From Prevotella sp. (lineage in GTDB: Bacteria; Bacteroidota; Bacteroidia; Bacteroidales; Bacteroidaceae), in the NCBI GenBank assembly GCA_020026195.1, contig JAHHQW010000067.1:1-10394 (forward strand): a DNA stretch of 10,394 nt, read 5' to 3'. The stretch's first letter is position 1; the number at the start of each line of letters is the position of its first letter. Below the pieces are notes generated by a model that had not been told where the DNA came from, made no database searches, and saw nothing but the letters and a program-made list of their open reading frames with translations. Made by a program: the position numbers and the translations under genes. This document shows positions 7,401 to 10,394 of the stretch, one piece after another.

Positions 7401-7606
7401 TTGTCTGATGTTCTGTACTTGCCATCTAAGGCTGCTTTCTCACTCTCGTATGCAAAATATGCTGCGTGAGCCTGAACTTTATTAACCTTGTTAACCTGTA
7501 GGTCGTGCCATTCCGTGAAAGTAGGTTCGGTAACTTTATCGTCGTTGTTCGCAAACGATAATGTTGCCATTCCCAACATTGCGGATAAAAATAACAGCTT
7601 GTTCAT
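4484..7606 (-). CDS. exported glycoside hydrolase family 2 beta-galactosidase (LacZ type)
   Basis: A 1040-residue enzyme expected to hydrolyse terminal beta-galactosides. A signal peptide (MNKLLFLSAMLGMATLSFA) predicts export to the periplasm, unlike E. coli LacZ. The five LacZ domains follow: jelly-roll sugar-binding (about 65-245), Ig-like (247-343), TIM barrel (345-630), second Ig-like (about 635-735) and the small-chain beta-sandwich (about 755-1035). Catalytic residues are Glu473 in SLGNE (acid/base) and Glu539 in QCEYSHAMGN (nucleophile). Glu426 and His428 in NQESHGF match the LacZ Mg ligands, and WDFVDQG (570-576) is also typical. Small-domain marks are FWRAVTDND (794-802), YYGRGPIENYADR (897-909) and YGVGGVDSW (1003-1011). 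It is a single-gene unit with no SusC/D or regulator beside it. The true substrate could be a host or plant glycan; other GH2 activities are less likely given the full LacZ architecture. Confidence 0.93.
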   Translation of the reverse strand: MNKLLFLSAMLGMATLSFANNDDKVTEPTFTEWHDLQVNKVNKVQAHAAYFAYESEKAALDGKYRTSDNFLSIEGKWKFNWVNDADMRPTDFFTENFNDEKWGEMNVPGIWELNGYGDPMYLNVGFPWRGHFENNAPMVPTKENHVGSYRRTINIPDNWDGKQIIAHFGSVTSCMYLWVNGQYVGYSEDSKVAAEFDITKYLHKGENLIAFQVFRWCDGTYCEDQDFWRLSGVARESYLYARNKNYKIEDIRITPDLDENYRNGSLKINTKHKGYVEFTLLDAEGRTVAKAASKGEGDVITNINVENPHKWSAETPYLYKLLAKVTDKNGSLIEVIPLNVGFRKVEIKGTDYLINGKSVLIKGADRHEMDPYGGYVVSEERMIEDIKIMKRFNINAVRTSHYPNDPRWYELCDKYGIYVCAEANQESHGFQYDEKTAPTAKPMFASQIMMRNQNNVSIYFNYPSVVFWSLGNETCDSKNFVDAYNWIKSQDLSRPVQWERAIKRAHTDIYCPMYISQQECIDYALSEAPEDQRPLIQCEYSHAMGNSSGGFKEYWDAVRKYPKFQGGFIWDFVDQGLHWKDENGTDIFVYGGDFNDYDPSDNNFCCNGLIKPDRKPSPQIYEVGYFYQNIWTSADDISNGTVKVYNENFFRDLSAYRLMWNLTQDGKTVQSGSIDNLDIAPQQTKTLKLEGLDIKNLEGELLLNVKFVLKQAEPLMDEGQTVAYNQIMVKEYKHPEMTFEKTGRKLKIKDKDDNTTITGRDFKIVFDNSTGMICEYVINGYSVLSDEGTIRPNFWRAVTDNDMGAGLQKRFADWYNPEMNLVLYDIKRNKDKNNVVVTTGFDMPMVKSRLNITYTIEGDGTVTINERLFAVQDIKMEGMFRFGMIIEMPESSDISEYYGRGPIENYADRKSSQNIGIYRQTADEQVFSYIRPQESGTKSDMRWWKQTDAEGNGVMITSDKHFYASASQYSIDDLDEGMEKDQRHTEQIEKCGHTNLLLDLEHYGVGGVDSWSHRAEALRPYRVYYGDKSFTFRITPLKNN

Positions 7607-7653
7607 GTGTGTAGATAGTTAGTTTTGAATCTTATTACCTTATATTACTTCTG

Positions 7654-7661
7654 CAAAAATA
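7654..7661 (-). promoter_or_regulatory. -7 box for the beta-galactosidase gene
   Basis: The minus strand reads TATTTTTG, an exact TAnnTTTG match, 47 bp before the start codon. No TTG lies at the expected -33 position, so the match is partial. The gene may depend on an activator or use a weaker -33 element. Confidence 0.45.
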
Positions 7662-7778
7662 ACGAATAATATTGATAAATAGTAGGTAATGATGCATAAA
7701 CGCGTGATTTTTATAGCATTTATCTGCTTATGACGACAGTATCGTGCTAATGTGATGGTACATTAATCGGACATCTTA

Positions 7779-7810
7779 TTTGTGTCATTTGATAATATTT
7801 TGTATTTTTG
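7779..7810 (+). promoter_or_regulatory. Bacteroidetes-type promoter for the alpha/beta hydrolase gene
   Basis: TTTG at 7779-7782 and TATTTTTG at 7803-7810 are 20 bp apart, an ideal -33/-7 pair. Transcription should start near 7817, giving a leader of about 68 nt rich in A and T with no clear Shine-Dalgarno. Confidence 0.75.
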
Positions 7811-7884
7811 CGATACTTATCATGTATTTGATGTCTTCTAAGATTGATTAAATATAAAGCAGATAGAATTAATAGTATACAATA

Positions 7885-8859
7885 ATGGACTTATTTAAAG
7901 GAAAGAAAATATTATACGTGCATGGCTTTGCATCGTCTGGTCAGTCGGGTACCGTTACGCGCATTCAGGAGAATCTTCCTGAGGCAACAGTCGTTGCTCC
8001 CGACCTTCCGCTGCATCCTGAAGAGGCAATGGAACTGCTGCATAAAACTTTAGACGAGGAGCATCCAGACCTTATAATCGGAACTTCTATGGGTGGAATG
8101 TACACTGAGATGCTTTATGGTTACGATCGTATTATTGTGAATCCTGCATTTAAGATGGGAGAAACAATGGTTAGTCATAACATGGTTGGTGCTCAGCAGT
8201 TTAGTAATCCGCGTCGCGACGGTGTACAGGATTTTATGGTAACCAAGGCGCTTGTTAAGGAATACAAGGATATTACTGAGAAGTGTTTTAGCGGCGTGAA
8301 CGAAGAGGAACGTAATGTACATGTTATTGGAATGTTCGGCGATGAGGATAATCTGGTAAATTCGTATGATGTGTTCTGCGAACATTATCCCACGGCAATT
8401 AAGTTTCATGGCGAACACCGAATGAACGACCGCTCATTCTCTGAGTCTGTACTTCCGGTAATACGCTGGATAGATGACCGTCAGGAGGAACGCGAGCGTC
8501 CGGTTGTGTTTATATCTTTCGACACTCTTATTGATGATTACAAAAAACCGCGTTCGTCATCGCACAAGGCTATACGCAGACTTATTGAGTCGTATAATGT
8601 GTATTTCGTAGCTAAGGCCAACTGTCAGTCTGCCGGATATATGGATGAAATATATGAATGGGCTCAGGAGTATATTAATGTACCGGCATACAATCATCTT
8701 ATATTTACTGATCATCCGCAGCTCTTGTTGGGTGATTATTACATATCATCGCTTCCTTCTGCCGATAATTTTATGGGAACGTTAGTTAAGTTTGGCAGTC
8801 CTACATTTAAGACATGGGAGGAAATTATAGAATATTTCGATATGTTGGGAGGTCAATAG
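7885..8859 (+). CDS. YqiA-like alpha/beta hydrolase fused to a degenerate 5'(3')-deoxyribonucleotidase-like domain
   Basis: Residues 1-200 form a YqiA/YcfP-type esterase. They show the oxyanion motif HGF (13-15), nucleophile Ser68 in GTSMGG (66-71), NPAF (86-89), GDEDNLV (152-158) supplying the acid, and His178 in GEHRM (176-180). Stand-alone YqiA proteins are about 190-200 residues; this one has 324. Residues about 206-321 resemble the NT5C-type HAD nucleotidases: VFISFDTLIDDY (208-219) aligns with their hhhDxDGhhhDF motif, and GDYYISSLPSADNF...VKFGSPTFKTWEEI (283-314) with their GD-hhIDD...FGS..F..W region. The aspartates are replaced by Ser211 and Ser288-Ser289, so this half should lack phosphatase activity. 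The first half keeps all three catalytic positions. The substrate is unknown, and the second domain may bind a ligand or serve structure or regulation. It is a single-gene unit with its own promoter. Confidence 0.85.
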   Translation: MDLFKGKKILYVHGFASSGQSGTVTRIQENLPEATVVAPDLPLHPEEAMELLHKTLDEEHPDLIIGTSMGGMYTEMLYGYDRIIVNPAFKMGETMVSHNMVGAQQFSNPRRDGVQDFMVTKALVKEYKDITEKCFSGVNEEERNVHVIGMFGDEDNLVNSYDVFCEHYPTAIKFHGEHRMNDRSFSESVLPVIRWIDDRQEERERPVVFISFDTLIDDYKKPRSSSHKAIRRLIESYNVYFVAKANCQSAGYMDEIYEWAQEYINVPAYNHLIFTDHPQLLLGDYYISSLPSADNFMGTLVKFGSPTFKTWEEIIEYFDMLGGQ

Positions 8860-8879
8860 GGCAACCTTTCTTTTGCCTT
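8858..8879 (+). terminator. weak hairpin after the hydrolase gene
   Basis: A 7-bp stem with one G-T wobble (8858-8864 with 8873-8879) closes an 8-nt loop and starts inside the stop codon. No T-tract follows, so it may be a poor terminator or an RNA-end stabiliser. Transcripts passing it would meet the strong hairpin at 9031-9060. Confidence 0.25.
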
Positions 8880-9020
8880 GCGATTAGGATTTATATATGC
8901 TTATGTGGAACGCTTATAATTTATGTATGAAGTGTTTGTAAAGGAAGGTCGTAAATGGGTTAGGCAAAAGCTCATAACAATAAACGGGATGAGTGGTAAC
9001 GAAGAAATATGAAAACAATA

Positions 9021-9060
9021 ATAAAAAGAAAAGCCCCGAATAGGAAACTATCCGGGGCTT
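9021..9060 (-). terminator. Rho-independent terminator of the coiled-coil protein gene
   Basis: Arms 9031-9043 and 9048-9060 form a 13-bp, GC-rich stem with a 4-nt loop. The single non-standard pair is G-T on the minus strand but an A-C mismatch on the plus strand, which points to minus-strand use. The minus strand continues with TTCTTTTTATTAT (9018-9030). It lies 24 nt past the stop codon at 9085. It may also stop transcripts of the convergent hydrolase gene, though less well. Confidence 0.88.
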
Positions 9061-9084
9061 AATTATATAACTGTTATAGTGTAC

Positions 9085-9960
9085 TTATTTCTTGAATGTG
9101 AAGGTCTTTGAACCAATCATGTTGCCATCGCAGAAGATGCTTACATGATATGTGCCTGCATCGAGGAACTGAGAAACATTCCAATAAAGTTTCATTGCTG
9201 TCTCCTCACCAGAATACTCAATGCTCTTCTTCATTGTATATGTCAGGTTTTTATTCTCGTAAGCAAATGTTCCGCCTCCGTTGAGAGCTGTTCCTGAAGG
9301 AGAAGTAACAACTACATAGAAGGTCTTGATGCCGTTAGATGCTGTAACGTTCTTTGCAACTGTAAAGTCTACTTGCAGAGACTTGCATTTCTTGATTTTC
9401 TTTTCTCTCTTGCCCTTCTTGTTAAGAGGTGTCATCTGTATGTTGTTTGCATTAAGCTGTGCAGCTATGGCAACCTTTTCAGAGAGACTTTCCTTTTCTG
9501 TATTAAGACCTGCTATCTGGCGTGTGGCAGCATTATACTGTCCCTTGAGATTTGTATTCTCTTCTGTAAGTGTCTGGTTGATACGGTTCAAAGAGTCAAT
9601 TTCTCTGACATAGGCTCTAAGAACCTTGCGCATAGTGGCAAGTTCTTTCTTAAGACGAGTAATTTCACGAGCATCTGTACTCTTAACACGGCGGAGTTCT
9701 TCAAGAAGTTTCTGTGTCTTCATCTGCTCTTCCGTAAGCTGAGATACAATCGAGTCGTTGTTAATGTGATTCTTCATCTCGCTGTACTGATCGGCAAAAC
9801 GCTGGTATTCGTTTTCCATCTCCTTCTTGTCCAGCTCAGCAAGTTCCTGCATCTCCTTGTTTATCTTTTTCTCGTTATTAAGGCTTATGCCAAGATATAC
9901 GATTCCACCAAGAAGCAGTACACCTACTACAACAATTGCTATCGTCTTTTTCTTATCCAT
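9085..9960 (-). CDS. membrane-anchored coiled-coil protein with C-terminal beta domain, unknown function
   Basis: I recognise no characterised family in this 291-residue protein. After a short basic start (MDKKK), residues 6-27 form one hydrophobic helix, so the bulk should face the periplasm or lie outside the cytoplasm. Residues about 30-170 are charged, heptad-like and almost free of Pro, predicting a long coiled coil, perhaps in two parts with a break near 64-72. A very basic linker (181-192, KKGKREKKIKKC) leads to a C-terminal domain (about 194-291) rich in alternating hydrophobic residues, such as KTFYVVVTSPSG and GTYHVSIFCDGNMIG, which looks like an Ig-like beta sandwich. This suggests an envelope tether or scaffold, inferred from layout alone. 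It has its own promoter and strong terminator, so it is transcribed alone. An SMC-like or OmpH-like role is not supported. Confidence 0.85.
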   Translation of the reverse strand: MDKKKTIAIVVVGVLLLGGIVYLGISLNNEKKINKEMQELAELDKKEMENEYQRFADQYSEMKNHINNDSIVSQLTEEQMKTQKLLEELRRVKSTDAREITRLKKELATMRKVLRAYVREIDSLNRINQTLTEENTNLKGQYNAATRQIAGLNTEKESLSEKVAIAAQLNANNIQMTPLNKKGKREKKIKKCKSLQVDFTVAKNVTASNGIKTFYVVVTSPSGTALNGGGTFAYENKNLTYTMKKSIEYSGEETAMKLYWNVSQFLDAGTYHVSIFCDGNMIGSKTFTFKK

Positions 9961-10001
9961 GTTTTTATTTTTTTATAACCTTGTTTATTATAATGTGCTT
10001 G

Positions 10002-10031
10002 CAAAATTATAGATTTTATTTAGAATAACAA
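10002..10031 (-). promoter_or_regulatory. Bacteroidetes-type promoter for the coiled-coil protein gene
   Basis: On the minus strand a TTG -33 box (10029-10031) is followed after 19 bp by TAATTTTG (10002-10009), an exact -7 match. Transcription would start near 9997, giving a leader of about 37 nt before the ATG at 9958-9960. Confidence 0.72.
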
Positions 10032-10394
10032 GAGATGAGGGTGCTCATGCTGTAAAAAGTCTGAGTTTTTCTTGTTTTTTATGGATTGTATAAAAAATTT
10101 AAATCTTGTACCATAAATATTTTTGTTATTTTGTCAGATTTAGACTGTAATACTATTTAAAAAGGCGCATTTAGATACTATATGAGGTCTAATTTTTATA
10201 TCAATATTATTGTTGCAGATTTCATTGACCGGATGTAACTTAATACAGACTTATACATGAAAATCTTACATGTGTATTAATTAATAGTTTGTGAACAACA
10301 TTATATTATATAAATTAAGGAAATAATCTTATAAAAAAGATCATTAATGTCCCATTAAAATTCAAAATAGTTCTTTGAAATACTTGAAATTTAG
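10032..10394. other. AT-rich non-coding region at the right edge, probable leader of a downstream unit
   Basis: About 360 bp of very AT-rich DNA with no credible ORF on either strand. A plus-strand TATTTTTG at 10118-10125 matches the -7 consensus but lacks a -33 box at the right distance. The end carries a boxA-like element (10370-10380). The most likely reading is the promoter and leader of a plus-strand operon starting past the window, possibly rRNA. Confidence 0.4.
10370..10380 (+). promoter_or_regulatory. boxA-like antitermination element
   Basis: GTTCTTTGAAA resembles the NusB/NusE-binding boxA (E. coli rrn core TGCTCTTTAA). In bacteria boxA is most often found in the leader of 16S rRNA operons. 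Here it lies 14 nt before the window edge in a long gene-free, AT-rich stretch. The match is short, and the downstream gene is not visible. Confidence 0.35.

Noticed and set aside
9373..9978. Plus-strand ORF of 201 codons with apparently hydrophobic stretches
   Set aside because: Its hydrophobic look is an artefact of reading the Lys/Glu-rich coiled-coil gene antisense. It also crosses that gene's start region.
1..10394. Mobile elements, CRISPR arrays, phage or defence systems
   Set aside because: I found no transposase, integrase, terminal inverted repeats, regularly spaced repeats or defence-type domains. The window reads as core chromosomal genes.

Overview
The window looks like ordinary chromosomal DNA from a member of the Bacteroidales, most likely Prevotella or a close relative. 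Several signs point there. Exact copies of the Bacteroidetes -7 box (TAnnTTTG) stand upstream of almost every transcription unit, four of them with a TTG or TTTG -33 box 19-20 bp away. Start codons follow A-rich leaders without a clear Shine-Dalgarno. The gene content also fits: a thiamine-type PnuC transporter coupled to thiamine pyrophosphokinase, a secreted family 2 beta-galactosidase, and a Bacteroidales-style uracil-DNA glycosylase. The genus call is inferred from protein character only.

Layout. 1-325 is AT-rich with no firm gene, only a candidate 33-codon membrane ORF. 326-398 (minus) is tRNA-Pro(CGG) with its own promoter and terminator. 399-868 is non-coding. 869-2076 (minus) is a two-gene thiamine salvage operon, pnuT then thiN, joined by an ATGA overlap. 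2286-2972 (plus) is a secreted Sel1-repeat protein, divergent from pnuT and overlapping the end of the convergent ung gene by 11 bp. 2962-4418 (minus) is a Cof-type HAD phosphatase followed by ung. 4484-7606 (minus) is a 1040-residue exported LacZ-type beta-galactosidase with a strong terminator separating it from the HAD gene. 7885-8859 (plus) is a YqiA-like alpha/beta hydrolase carrying an extra C-terminal domain that resembles a 5'(3')-deoxyribonucleotidase whose catalytic aspartates are lost. 9085-9960 (minus) is a membrane-anchored coiled-coil protein of unknown role with its own promoter and terminator. 9961-10394 is AT-rich leader DNA ending in a boxA-like element, which suggests that a ribosomal RNA operon may begin just beyond the window.

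How the genes work together. The clearest functional unit is pnuT-thiN: uptake of thiamine by facilitated diffusion, then trapping as thiamine pyrophosphate. The HAD phosphatase and ung are co-oriented 14 bp apart and probably co-transcribed, with no obvious shared pathway. The other genes appear to be single-gene units. I see no mobile element, CRISPR array, phage gene or defence island. The most unusual items are the hydrolase-pseudo-HAD fusion and the ung variant with altered active-site and DNA-intercalation loops.
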